Notes under the pieces: model-generated
Told to the model about the DNA's origin: nothing
The model's database searches: none
The model's input: only the letters and a program-made list of their open reading frames with translations
Made by a program: the position numbers and the translations under genes
NCBI GenBank assembly: GCA_942490945.1
Contig: CALNYZ010000044.1
Coordinates: 868,001 to 932,000 of the forward strand
Direction of reading: 5' to 3'
Length of the DNA stretch: 64,000 bases
From: CALNYZ01 sp942490945
GTDB taxonomy: Bacteria; Pseudomonadota; Gammaproteobacteria; UBA6429; Thiohalophilaceae
In this document: in pieces, positions 43,824 to 53,171 of the stretch
Layout of the letters: each line of letters begins with the position of its first letter
Position numbering within the stretch: the first letter of the stretch is position 1

Positions 43824-43840
43824 CTTAATTAACTAGTAAG
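43824..43840 (-). promoter_or_regulatory. Putative TetR operator at its own promoter
   Basis: CTTAATTAACTAGTAAG on the + strand is the reverse complement, with one mismatch, of the 17-mer at 43190-43206. It sits within ten bases of the TetR start codon, where binding would block initiation. Confidence 0.65.
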
Positions 43841-43963
43841 TCAAGTAAAAAATGCAGAAAATTTTAATAGGGTGGTGGGACGGGGCCGGGCGACCCGGGA
43901 AGGGTGGGCTGTGTTAGAATTTCGCGGGTATTTTTGATTCCATTCCAGCGGGGACGCGCCTTC

Positions 43964-45058
43964 ATGAAATATTTTTACGCCAATATTTTTCTCCCCGAAA
44001 ACGATGATTTGATCCTTCGTATTGATTCAGCGGCTCGCCGCCTTCACGACAAGCTCGTGCAACTGAACCTGAAGGCGACGGGAATCTCCGAATACAATCA
44101 GCGCTACCTGAGCCAGAAAATTAAAAATCCAACGGGCGTTCTGCAATTGAATACCTGGCTTATCTACCAGACGGTGAAAAACAGTCCGGTGGCGCTGGAA
44201 GATTTCACGCTGGTGGATTATGGAGGTGGGAGCGGGTTGATCGCCCTGTTGGCAGGGGAGTTGGGCCTGCGACAGGTCATCTATAACGATATCTACAATG
44301 TCTCCTGCGACGATGTCCGGCGGCTTGCCGATACGCTGGAAATCAGGATCGATCATTTTGTCTGTGGCGATATCGACCCTTTGATTGGGTATTTAAAAAA
44401 ACACCAAATTGTTGTCGATGGGGTCGTGTCCTATGACGTGATCGAGCATATCTATGACATTGAAAAGTTCCTCAAAAAATTGCGCGGGGTGAGTTCCGGG
44501 GAATTTAAATTCGTCTTCGGCTCCGGCGCCAATACCCGAAACCCCATGGTGACCCGCGCCCTGGGCAAACGGCATTCTGATTTTGAATTCCGGGACAGGC
44601 CCCGGGAATGGGGGCATAAGGATCGGGATGCATTGAAATCTTATCTCAATATAAGGAAAGAGATCATCGCCGAATACGATCCGGCTTTGCCGCAGGAAAC
44701 GGTCCGGGACCTGGCAAAAAAAACGCGTGGCCTGATTGAAGAGGATATTATCCGGGCGGTCGATGAATTCAACAACACCGGGCAGGTGTCCTACACGCCG
44801 GACCACCCCACCAACACCTGTGACCCCTTCACCGGCAACTGGGCCGAGCACCTGATGGACACGGAACGCCTGAAAAAAATTCTGGAAGAGGAAGGTGCGA
44901 TGGTGGAGATTTCCCGTGGCTATGGCGCCATGACCGACAACTGGATCAAAAACGTCATTCTCCGGGTATTGAATATGACGATCTGTCTTCTTGGGAAGCG
45001 GGGGATTGTCCTGTCCCCTTACTTTATTCTGGAAGGAAAGTTTAGAGAGGCCGGTTAG
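43964..45058 (+). CDS. SAM-dependent methyltransferase-like protein
   Basis: A 364-aa cytoplasmic protein with a class I methyltransferase core. Motif I is D85YGGGSGL (85-92), followed by the acidic strand end IYNDIYN and a motif IV-like VVSYDVIEHIYDIEKF. The C-terminal third (from about 200) is not part of the core and includes NTCDPFTGNWAEH. Substrate unknown. Start ATG at 43964 is preferred; an in-frame upstream start at 43904 would add 20 residues without coding character. Confidence 0.8.
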   Translation: MKYFYANIFLPENDDLILRIDSAARRLHDKLVQLNLKATGISEYNQRYLSQKIKNPTGVLQLNTWLIYQTVKNSPVALEDFTLVDYGGGSGLIALLAGELGLRQVIYNDIYNVSCDDVRRLADTLEIRIDHFVCGDIDPLIGYLKKHQIVVDGVVSYDVIEHIYDIEKFLKKLRGVSSGEFKFVFGSGANTRNPMVTRALGKRHSDFEFRDRPREWGHKDRDALKSYLNIRKEIIAEYDPALPQETVRDLAKKTRGLIEEDIIRAVDEFNNTGQVSYTPDHPTNTCDPFTGNWAEHLMDTERLKKILEEEGAMVEISRGYGAMTDNWIKNVILRVLNMTICLLGKRGIVLSPYFILEGKFREAG

Positions 45059-45129
45059 CCTCCGGGGAGAGTCTTCTCCACACCTGGCGCAACCCGTCGG
45101 GGATGTTCTGAAAAGCGGCGGCCGTTTTC

Positions 45130-45588
45130 TCAGGCCCAGGCGCGGATGGCGTTGTCGAATTCTCCCTCAAGGGTGGGCCAGTCGTCAAATAACGGCGCAT
45201 AGAGGTCTATCAGATAAACCAGGAGGTCGCGCACGAAGCCACGCTGGGCTTCGGAAAAATAGAGAAACCGTTCGTTTCCCGGTCCGTCCCAGGCCAGGTG
45301 GAAAAGAAACGACTGGATGTAAGCGGTCTCCCCTCTGTCCTCCAGGGCAAGGCGCACCATGGCCGGAAAAAAATAATGAAATCCCTCCGGATTTAAAAAA
45401 CAGGTGGGGTCCCATCCGGGACTCCCCAGCTCTTCGAGTCCGATCGTCTCGGGCGTCCTGCCCTGCAGGGTCGCCTCGTGTTCCTGGCATTCGCAACAGT
45501 GGTTCGGGTCGCGGGTGAACTGCCCGGGTGGAGTTTCGACTTTAAAAAGCAGGACGGCATTTTTAATCCAGTCTGCCGGGGTTGTCAT
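45130..45588 (-). CDS. Uncharacterised small protein with C-C-E-C / E-H motif
   Basis: A 152-aa soluble protein. A metal-binding-like motif HCCECQEHEATL lies near residues 30-41, followed by PGWDPTCFLNPEGFHYFFPAMVRLAL. I recall bacterial proteins of this pattern grouped as a DUF (probably DUF6714) without known function; that name is from memory. It is alone on the minus strand, convergent with the methyltransferase gene. Confidence 0.75.
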   Translation of the reverse strand: MTTPADWIKNAVLLFKVETPPGQFTRDPNHCCECQEHEATLQGRTPETIGLEELGSPGWDPTCFLNPEGFHYFFPAMVRLALEDRGETAYIQSFLFHLAWDGPGNERFLYFSEAQRGFVRDLLVYLIDLYAPLFDDWPTLEGEFDNAIRAWA

Positions 45589-45743
45589 GGTTACCTAATG
45601 GGGTGCATGCAGTTCCTTTTAAGTTAGGTTCTCCTGAAAAAGGAAGACCCACTGAATACAGATGTTGATTTGTCTCCTTACTGGGATATTATTAGGATGC
45701 TTTTTGGGATGGATAGATTCTATCAGGTAGGGGGGGCACTGAG

Positions 45744-46769
45744 ATGATTTTCAAGAAGAATGAAAATAAACCGGTCGATGGTGACAAGCGCGCCGAGTTT
45801 AATGAACGCGTCACCCATATCCTGCTGGCGGTGTGTAAGGGAATGACCGGCTGGGTTCCTGCGAAGGACCCGCTCAAACACAAGATTGAAGAATTATTCA
45901 AGGTTTTGAAAAAAGCCGCCCGGCCCAAACCTCCCACCGGGATTGCCCAGGAAATCCTGGAGTTTTTCGAAAAAACTAATCTGGAAGAAAACGCCAAAGG
46001 TTTTGAAAGAGGGCACGTCAAGGATTTCATTGCCGAACTGGGAACGGTGATCGGGAAGATGTCCAGCTCTTCGGGTGGGATCAACAAGGAGATGGGCGGT
46101 GTGATCAGTAATTTTGAATCACTCCATCCCGGCAATAACCTGGAGGCCATGAAAGCCCAGATTATTTCCGGATTGATAAAAATCAAGGAAGAATCGGGAA
46201 AGATGGAGGCGGAACTTGTCCGGTACCGCGAAAAAACCAAGGACCTTTCCAAAAAGCTGGAGGAGACTGAAAGCCTCGGCTTCACCGATCAATTGACGCA
46301 CACCTATAATCGTCATGCTTTTGAGGTCCAGGTAGGGCACTGGTTTCCGGATGGAACATCGAATGGCGACAGTGTCGGGTTTGTTTTTGCCGATGTGGAC
46401 CATTTTAAAAAATTTAATGACACGCATGGCCATCAGGTAGGCGACCTGGTTCTCAAGTTTGTGGCTGAAACCCTGCGGGAAGGCGTGGGGAAGGAAGGAA
46501 AAATTTTCCGTTATGGGGGTGAAGAGTTTCTGATCCTGATTCCCGAAAAAGATATTGAGACGGTGACCAAAATAGCGGAAAAAATCCGGAAATTACTCGA
46601 AAAGGATTACTTTGTGGACAAGAGCCGTAAGTTACAAGTGACGGTCAGCCTGGGGGTGACCCTCGCAAAAAAAGGAGAAGCACTGGAGGACGTGCTGGAG
46701 AGGGCGGACCAGGCTCTCTACAAATCCAAAGAAGGCGGGCGCAACCGCGTTACCCTCCTCGCACCCTGA
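45744..46769 (+). CDS. Diguanylate cyclase (GGDEF domain)
   Basis: A 341-aa cytoplasmic enzyme making cyclic di-GMP. The N-terminal 175 residues are helical without a recognisable sensor (LTHILLAVCKGMTGWVPA; long coiled coil about 135-180). The GGDEF domain (about 182-338) has the metal-binding DVDHFKKFNDTHGHQVGD and the active-site loop GGEEF at 258-262. No RxxD product-inhibition site is obvious before the GGEEF. ATG at 45744 has a GGGGGGCA purine-rich site upstream. Confidence 0.92.
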   Translation: MIFKKNENKPVDGDKRAEFNERVTHILLAVCKGMTGWVPAKDPLKHKIEELFKVLKKAARPKPPTGIAQEILEFFEKTNLEENAKGFERGHVKDFIAELGTVIGKMSSSSGGINKEMGGVISNFESLHPGNNLEAMKAQIISGLIKIKEESGKMEAELVRYREKTKDLSKKLEETESLGFTDQLTHTYNRHAFEVQVGHWFPDGTSNGDSVGFVFADVDHFKKFNDTHGHQVGDLVLKFVAETLREGVGKEGKIFRYGGEEFLILIPEKDIETVTKIAEKIRKLLEKDYFVDKSRKLQVTVSLGVTLAKKGEALEDVLERADQALYKSKEGGRNRVTLLAP

Positions 46770-46913
46770 TCCCCTGCAGGTTTCCCGTAGCCTGTGTCAG
46801 GAAGCCCCCGCGTCAATCCCGCATTCATCTTCCGTCTCAATTCAAACGTTTTACAAGATCCCAAGAGTTCGCTATAGTCTTTTAAATCCTTCCAAAATAT
46901 GGTGAGAAAAACG

Positions 46914-49900
46914 ATGGCAAGGAACTTCGCTTCAGCTACCCGGCAACCCGCGACGTGGATGAAAAGCCTCACCGTCACGTTTGTTATCTGGCTGGCCCTG
47001 TTGGTATGTATTCCGGTTTCAATGGCCCTGGCGGCGGCGGACATTCCTCAAAATTCCTTTCTCCCGGATTCGCAGGCGCATCACCGCGCCACCCTCAACC
47101 CGCCTCTTGAGGGAAAGCTGTATTACGCCGAACGCACCCTGATTATCGAAACCTCCGACCCCTGTAAAAAAATACTGGGCATGATCCCGGCGGACGCGCA
47201 GGGACGTCAATTCACTTTCGGCAAGGTCAGCCTCAGCGGGGATGCGTTTTTCCTGAGCGCCTGCGGCAAAATGCGGGCCGATCTCGAGGGCGCGGCCCAG
47301 GCCTGGCTCAAGGATATCTCGGGCTACAGTGCCGCTGAAAAACAGTTCAATGCCGGGGTCGAGTCGATCAAGCGTGAAGTGTATGTCAGCTTTTTGCAGT
47401 TTGTCGCTCTGATGATGTACGAACAACTTCCACCGGAAGAGCAGGCGAAGTTCGCTCCCAATTCCCCCGAAGCCATCGACAAGGCGCTGGAGTGGTTGCA
47501 CCAGCCGGAAAACGAAATCAAAACCTATGTCCACGCGTTCCTGGAGGCCAAGGCAAAGCCTCTGGCCCGGTTGTACCGCGACTACATGTCCGGCGCCTCC
47601 ATGGAGATCATCACGGGTCTCAAGGACCTGCTGAAGGGAGCGCAGGACAAGCTCCGGCGTTTTACGGACATGCAGAAAGAGGCTGAGGAAACGGACACCG
47701 AAATCAGTGACCTGCTGGAAAAATACGGGTTCTCAGGCGAATACCTGGACCGTTTCAAGGCGTACGAGGGAAAGATCAAGGCGCTCAATAAATCCTACAA
47801 GATCACCGAGGCGGTGGGCATCATCGCCGGAGCGTTTCAGACGGATGTCCCGGACCAGAAAATTGCCGGCATGATGGACCTGCTGGTGCTCGTCGGCGGT
47901 GTGGCGGAAGACAGTAAAATACCGATCGTGTCCCTCTTTGGCCAGATCGTCAAAGCCTACGGCGAAGTGGGAAAGGAAATGCTGAACAAGGTGCTGGCCC
48001 TGGAAAAAATGATCCGGTCGCGGGAAGGGTTCTGCATCGGCCTGGCCACGCATTCGCAACGCGATGCAAAAAACACCGCATTCATCGAAGCTTTTGGGCA
48101 GGGCATCCGCGCCTGTCCCATCGCCCTGGACGGGCACCTCAAGGATGTCTTTGTTCAGGCTCAACCGCAGGACAACGGCCAGTTGTATTTCTGGGTCGAG
48201 GATAAATTCATCAAGGGCCGCGCCGGCGGCGGAGGCGAGTCCGGCATGCGCCAGGCCATCCTGCTCATCCAGGATGGGGAACGCCTCAATTATCCCGGCT
48301 ACACAGGCAAGGTTCAGGACATTGCAACGATCGCAGATGTCTACAACACGCCTTACCCAGAAGGTAAACCCCGTGGACGCGACCACAGCGGGGCGACCGG
48401 GGTCATCGGCCTTCGCGAGGAAGCCGAAACCGTTGTCGACACCATTGAAAAGCAGATCCGCGCCCTCAGAAGCGGTGCGGATGAGTTTGGTGAACCCGCC
48501 TGCACCGACGACAAGGTGGACGCCTGGATAGAAAAGGAGACCGGGCAGAGGGTCGCGCCCTTCATGGATCAGGTGGAAAATTCCCGCCGGGACCTGGAGG
48601 ACAGTTACGCCCTGGCCTTCGTCGATCAGTACCGCTCGACCCGGGGGGCGCGCAGGACGGCGGCCTATAAAGTTTATTCTCGTTTCTTCGACAAGATTGA
48701 GCATTTGTCGATGTTTAAAATTCGCGGCTGGGTGCGCGACGATGCGAAACCGAATCAGGTTTGCCCCGAATGCGCCCAGGCGGAGATCACCCTGTCTCCT
48801 TCCAACGCCCGGCAAATGCCTGGGTGTGAAGTGAAGCAGGCCGACTCCCGCGGCCGCTTCGTGGCGCATCTCGTCACAAAATCGTCGGATGTCTCGGCGC
48901 AGGTGTCAGCTCGCGCCGGAAATACGAGTAGCGAAACGTTTCCGATCGACCCCAAAAAACTGGGACTGGATTTGAGCCAGCTTCCTTTCGTGGAATCCTT
49001 CAGCCTGACGCTTCCCATTAAATTTGAAAAGGAGGAGGACTCTTCAGAGGAAGAGAATGAGGACGATACAGGGCTCACTGCGGGAGATGTGACGGTCCAA
49101 TTGGAAATCACCGCCGCCCAGGCTGAAAAACTGTCCGGTGAAATCGCGCAGGCCTGCCAGACCCTGTCGGGTATCGAGGCGTTGGAAGCGGAAGTGAATC
49201 GTTTCCAGTCGGGCCTGCCGGACTTGCGTTCCAAGCTTTCAGAGGTGCGCGGAGAAATCCGGAAACTTGAAGACCAGATTAAAAGTATCCGCCAGAACGC
49301 CTCTAAAGCCTCAGGGTTGGCGGAAGAGATTGTGAAGTACAAAAAATCCGCCGAGGCCAGGGCATTGTTTGCCTGTGAGCAGGCCGAGATCCTGCAAAAG
49401 AAACAGGGCGATCCGGCGGTGCTGATTCCCAGGGCCGAGACCGCCGGGAGGGAAGCGGAGGATCTGGCACGGAAAGCGACACAGAACTATCAAAACGTTC
49501 GCAGGATCGCGACCGATGTGGCTCGCCAGTCTAAAAACATTGGCGGTCTTGGCGACAAGGCGCAGGCCGTTCAAAAATCCGGAGCGGAACTGGGAGAACT
49601 GTTCAGCACCCTGCAACCACGTCTGGAGCAGATCGAACAGGCCTTGAGCGCAGTGATTGAAAAGCGGGGGCAGTTGGAACCTCTGAAGGCAAAAGGGGAA
49701 GCCCTGCTGGCCCAGGGGAAATCGGCCGCCTCTGCCGGGGCGGAGGGCGACCCGGGAGCGATGACCTCCCGGCTGGAGGCCGCGTTTGGACGCATTGTGT
49801 CCGCCATCAACCGCGCGCCTTCCTGTGAGGAGGGTGTGTCAGAACGCCTTGTGGCGTTGAAGAACAAGGCCGCCACAGCCAGCGCTGATTTCCAGCAATT

Positions 49901-51587
49901 GCAACCGCAGATCGCCGCATTGAACGATGCCGTTGCCAATACGGGTGAGGCCGCCCTGGCGGATACGGTCGCCGAAGCCAGGGCCGTTGCGGATACGGCG
50001 GAAGTGTTTGCGGAGGCCGCGCAACAGGTCGGGGCGGATGCCCGGAAATGTGTGGCCCTGGCACGCGCCGTGGTTCAGGAAGGGCCGGACAAGATCATCG
50101 GTACCGCCAAGGTGGCCATCGCGCAGTGTGAATTCAAAAATGCAAAAAAGCTGATCGAACAACTCGGCAACGATCCGCGCCGGCGCGAAATCGAGGCTCT
50201 GTATTTCGAAAGGGTGCGTTACGAAGGGAAAACCAAAACCCTGTTTGCCCAGGCCAATAAAGTATTTCAGGACGGGCAGTACGATCAGGCGTTGGCCCTT
50301 TTGAAGGAAGCCCAGGGGCATACGCGTTGTGAAAAATTTGTCTCCCGGATTCAGGAAGCCATCGGAAAAATTGAGTCACGGATCGAGGCGGAAAAGGAAC
50401 AGGAAGGCGAAAAGCCCGATCAACAGCAGGCCCGTGCGGAATGTATTCGCCAAATGGCGGGAAGTGTGGCCGTTTGGGATGAGGCGTCAAAGGAATACAA
50501 GTGCCGTTGTCCACAGGACCGCGTGAGGAGTCCGGACGGAACGTCCTGCATCGACCGCTCGGCTGTGGCGGGTGGTGATGTGGATCTGGAGCCGGAGGCG
50601 CCGCAGGCGTTTGCAGTCGCATTCCGCATGTATCTGTTAACGCCGACCTCGGAGCCCAAAACACTGGAAGTGCCGCCTAATGCGGATTCCAAAACCCGCA
50701 AACGGATCAAGAAACAAAACGAACGCATTGTTGAGAATTTTGTCAAAAGCCTCTCGTTGTCCAACACCCGTCCCAAGCTCATTGAGAAGATGGAGGCCCC
50801 GATGGTGATCGGCATCGGCCCGGATGCGCAGGAAAAATATTCCCTGGAATCTTTTGCTCCGGGAGATAAATATTCCATTCCCCTGACCGGGGCCATGCCC
50901 GGAAAGAAGGGACCGGTGGCTCTCAACACGGCGCTACTGATGGAGGTCATCCAGACCTACGAGAGTATGGAGGCGGTGATGGCGGCCTTCCCGCAGGCGA
51001 AAAACCCGAAAAAGCAGAGCGGGTTCAATTCTAAAAAACTGGGCGAACTGCTGATTAAGGATGAATCCGGAACCTTCACCATCAACGACCCGAAGTCAGG
51101 TACCATTAAGTTTGGCCCGCTCACCCGGGGCTGGACTTCCCAGAATAAAAATAAAAGCCTGCAACTGACCAAACAGATTTATCTCCTGGCCGGGGCCATC
51201 AGCTGTTTTGTTGCCACCGCCGTATATGACGATCCGCTGGCCCGGCAATTGACCGTTCTCCGTACCTTCCGGGACCAGTTTCTCATGGACAGCGAATCGG
51301 GCGAACGGCTGGTGAGGTTGTATTACAGGTACGGCCCCGGATGGGCACAGTGGGTGAAAGAACATCCGGCGCTGGCCTCGCCTCTGCAGACGGTTTTTGA
51401 TTCAGCCGTCTCCTGGCTTGAGTCCAATGACCTGGAGAATTCCTGGCAGGGTGATGTCGTCGGCGCACTGGTGAAGCTGACCGATACCTTCAGTTCCTGG
51501 TTCACCGAAGATCGGGATTATGACGCGCCTGCCTCCAGCGGAGGACTGCTCCACTGGTTGGGGCTGGCCGGTACCGGGAGTCAATGA
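46914..51587 (+). CDS. Very large secreted protein with C-terminal CFI-box domain
   Basis: A roughly 1557-aa exported protein. A signal/anchor segment (about 16-42) precedes a long helical N-terminal region (about 90-400). Next come a Cys-containing middle with KIRGWVRDDAKPNQVCPECAQAE, then an extended coiled-coil zone (about 745-1100) rich in Ala/Glu/Gln, and an EGF-like or Cys-knot-like spot YKCRCPQDRVRSPDGTSC. Near the end is a CFI-box (starts at about 1431): CFVATAVYDDPLARQ followed by VLRTFRDQFLMDSESGERLVRLYYRYGP. CFI-box-CTERM domains occur at the C-terminus of exported proteins of unknown role. Start 46914 has GGTGAG upstream; 46899 is an alternative. No family match is known to me for the rest. 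Confidence 0.82.
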   Translation: MARNFASATRQPATWMKSLTVTFVIWLALLVCIPVSMALAAADIPQNSFLPDSQAHHRATLNPPLEGKLYYAERTLIIETSDPCKKILGMIPADAQGRQFTFGKVSLSGDAFFLSACGKMRADLEGAAQAWLKDISGYSAAEKQFNAGVESIKREVYVSFLQFVALMMYEQLPPEEQAKFAPNSPEAIDKALEWLHQPENEIKTYVHAFLEAKAKPLARLYRDYMSGASMEIITGLKDLLKGAQDKLRRFTDMQKEAEETDTEISDLLEKYGFSGEYLDRFKAYEGKIKALNKSYKITEAVGIIAGAFQTDVPDQKIAGMMDLLVLVGGVAEDSKIPIVSLFGQIVKAYGEVGKEMLNKVLALEKMIRSREGFCIGLATHSQRDAKNTAFIEAFGQGIRACPIALDGHLKDVFVQAQPQDNGQLYFWVEDKFIKGRAGGGGESGMRQAILLIQDGERLNYPGYTGKVQDIATIADVYNTPYPEGKPRGRDHSGATGVIGLREEAETVVDTIEKQIRALRSGADEFGEPACTDDKVDAWIEKETGQRVAPFMDQVENSRRDLEDSYALAFVDQYRSTRGARRTAAYKVYSRFFDKIEHLSMFKIRGWVRDDAKPNQVCPECAQAEITLSPSNARQMPGCEVKQADSRGRFVAHLVTKSSDVSAQVSARAGNTSSETFPIDPKKLGLDLSQLPFVESFSLTLPIKFEKEEDSSEEENEDDTGLTAGDVTVQLEITAAQAEKLSGEIAQACQTLSGIEALEAEVNRFQSGLPDLRSKLSEVRGEIRKLEDQIKSIRQNASKASGLAEEIVKYKKSAEARALFACEQAEILQKKQGDPAVLIPRAETAGREAEDLARKATQNYQNVRRIATDVARQSKNIGGLGDKAQAVQKSGAELGELFSTLQPRLEQIEQALSAVIEKRGQLEPLKAKGEALLAQGKSAASAGAEGDPGAMTSRLEAAFGRIVSAINRAPSCEEGVSERLVALKNKAATASADFQQLQPQIAALNDAVANTGEAALADTVAEARAVADTAEVFAEAAQQVGADARKCVALARAVVQEGPDKIIGTAKVAIAQCEFKNAKKLIEQLGNDPRRREIEALYFERVRYEGKTKTLFAQANKVFQDGQYDQALALLKEAQGHTRCEKFVSRIQEAIGKIESRIEAEKEQEGEKPDQQQARAECIRQMAGSVAVWDEASKEYKCRCPQDRVRSPDGTSCIDRSAVAGGDVDLEPEAPQAFAVAFRMYLLTPTSEPKTLEVPPNADSKTRKRIKKQNERIVENFVKSLSLSNTRPKLIEKMEAPMVIGIGPDAQEKYSLESFAPGDKYSIPLTGAMPGKKGPVALNTALLMEVIQTYESMEAVMAAFPQAKNPKKQSGFNSKKLGELLIKDESGTFTINDPKSGTIKFGPLTRGWTSQNKNKSLQLTKQIYLLAGAISCFVATAVYDDPLARQLTVLRTFRDQFLMDSESGERLVRLYYRYGPGWAQWVKEHPALASPLQTVFDSAVSWLESNDLENSWQGDVVGALVKLTDTFSSWFTEDRDYDAPASSGGLLHWLGLAGTGSQ

Positions 51588-51916
51588 AAAGCGCCCACGG
51601 TTTTTCCTGAGCCGGGGGGGGGGTGGCTGTTACCAGGAAAAACCGGGGCACTTTCAAAATCCGGGAATCCCCAGATACCTTTGAGGTCTCCATAACTTTT
51701 GAAGCCCTGTTGTTTTTCAAAGCAAATACTGTGCCGCATGGGACGCGGCCAGCAGGCGGGATTCAAATTACAGGAAGTTGATTTACAAAGGTTAAAGACC
51801 CGCTACGGTTTGGTCCTTGGACCATGATGATTGGATTGTACGGAAAGTTGGAAATTTCCGGATTTCTTATCCGGCCATTCGTACTGTATGTGCGCCTCGC
51901 AAAACCCTGCCCCCCA
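51588..51916. other. Intergenic region after the CFI-box gene
   Basis: No gene. It holds a long inverted repeat (51599-51644) described separately, a run of ten G within its loop, and a small palindrome TGGTCC-TT-GGACCA (51811-51824). Confidence 0.4.
51599..51644. repeat. Perfect 11-bp inverted repeat between convergent genes
   Basis: GGTTTTTCCTG (51599-51609) and CAGGAAAAACC (51634-51644) are exact reverse complements around a 24-nt loop containing AGCC...GGCT and ten consecutive G. It begins 12 bases after the CFI-box gene stop and may act as a transcript-end hairpin for either strand, although no T run follows the stem. Confidence 0.7.
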
Positions 51917-53158
51917 TCAGGAAGAAGCCTGGATCAAGGTTGCGAGTTCTTTATAAATGAGGAACGCTGTTTTGGCCTGGCCGGAAACATTCAAGTGGCC
52001 ATCGAATAGATAAAAGTCATTCGCGTTCAGGTGGGGAGCCAGATCCACGAATGGAATCCCGTCATTCTCCAGCCATCGGATCAGGGACTGCCGGATACCC
52101 TTTAATTCTTGCAGGCTCTGCGGAATTGCGATGTAGCCGAGGTTCTGCTTCAGGTGGGACGCGTATTGTTCCGGGAATACCTGGTAAGGGCTGGGATACA
52201 GAACAAGCAGGAACGGAATTTTTCGCTGGGAACAGACAAAATACATTTCGTACAGCGTGTCAAACGTATTCCGGATGTCGTCATCGGAAAAGGCGTCTGT
52301 GGACGAGGGGCCTCCTGAGGTAAACGATCCGACCAGGTAACTGGGATTGATTTTACCTGAAAAGAAATCTTCCCGGATGTTCACGGGAATCCGCTCAAGA
52401 TGCCGCTCAAACGCCTCCCTGGATAACCCGCTTTCCTGAAAATAAAAATTGCGGTTGATGGGTCTGCCGTAAAAAAATTCCCAGTATTTGTTTGTATTCA
52501 CTCTGGGTTGCAGGGTGGTGCCCCCTTTGAGTCCTGTGGCCAGGAGAGTCCGCAGGAAACCGAGCCGCCAGGGTCGGTCCTCCATTTTGGGATTTAAATC
52601 GACCGGCAGTGTTTTTCGAACCTTGTATCCATTGGGGACAGGGTGGTGGCGTGCCCCGATGAAATCGTTTCCCATGAACAGCCCGACCACGACGGCGCGG
52701 GGATTGAAGGCGAGCCCGAACCGGATCAAATTGAAAAAGTAAGCGGGCGGACCGGTCATGGTTTGACCGGCATTGACGATCCGGATGTTTTGCGATGCGG
52801 GCTGTTCTCTTAAAAGGTTTTCAACCAGGTTGGAAGCGCGCTGGTTTTCGTCGACCCCGAAACCTTCGACAAAGCTGTCTCCGAGGAACAGGATGATTTC
52901 GCCCTCTGCCAGCAGGGTTTCAAAGTCCGGGCCTCGAAAACCTTCGGAGTTGAAGTTCAAATCAATCTCAAAATCTTTTTGCGCGAGGTGTATCCGGGCA
53001 CCGGGAAGAATGTCACCGAACGGAGGATGCGGGGCCAGAGCCTTGGGGAAATGGTAATGAGAAGACAGAATCCATTCACCCAGCCCGAGGGACAGAGTGA
53101 GGGAAAAAGCGATCAGAGCACTTGAAGCCAGAAGTTGGTTGTGCTTCCTCCTGAACAT
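51917..53158 (-). CDS. SGNH/GDSL-family hydrolase with signal anchor
   Basis: A 413-aa exported or anchored esterase/acyl-transfer enzyme. A signal anchor (about 10-28) leads to the SGNH fold. Block I is FLGDSFVEGFG (nucleophile Ser), followed by an Asn-Gly block NAGQTMTGPP, a GND block GLFMGNDFIG, and the catalytic DGHLNVSG near the C-terminus. The DGHLN ending is typical of the polysaccharide O-acetyl-esterase or AlgX/AlgJ-like branch. No polysaccharide genes are adjacent, so the substrate is open. Confidence 0.85.
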   Translation of the reverse strand: MFRRKHNQLLASSALIAFSLTLSLGLGEWILSSHYHFPKALAPHPPFGDILPGARIHLAQKDFEIDLNFNSEGFRGPDFETLLAEGEIILFLGDSFVEGFGVDENQRASNLVENLLREQPASQNIRIVNAGQTMTGPPAYFFNLIRFGLAFNPRAVVVGLFMGNDFIGARHHPVPNGYKVRKTLPVDLNPKMEDRPWRLGFLRTLLATGLKGGTTLQPRVNTNKYWEFFYGRPINRNFYFQESGLSREAFERHLERIPVNIREDFFSGKINPSYLVGSFTSGGPSSTDAFSDDDIRNTFDTLYEMYFVCSQRKIPFLLVLYPSPYQVFPEQYASHLKQNLGYIAIPQSLQELKGIRQSLIRWLENDGIPFVDLAPHLNANDFYLFDGHLNVSGQAKTAFLIYKELATLIQASS

Positions 53159-53171
53159 GGCTCAATGAATA

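Noticed and set aside
51824..52009. Rightward 61-codon frame after the CFI-box gene
   Set aside because: It runs into the antisense of the SGNH hydrolase C-terminus and lacks coding character.
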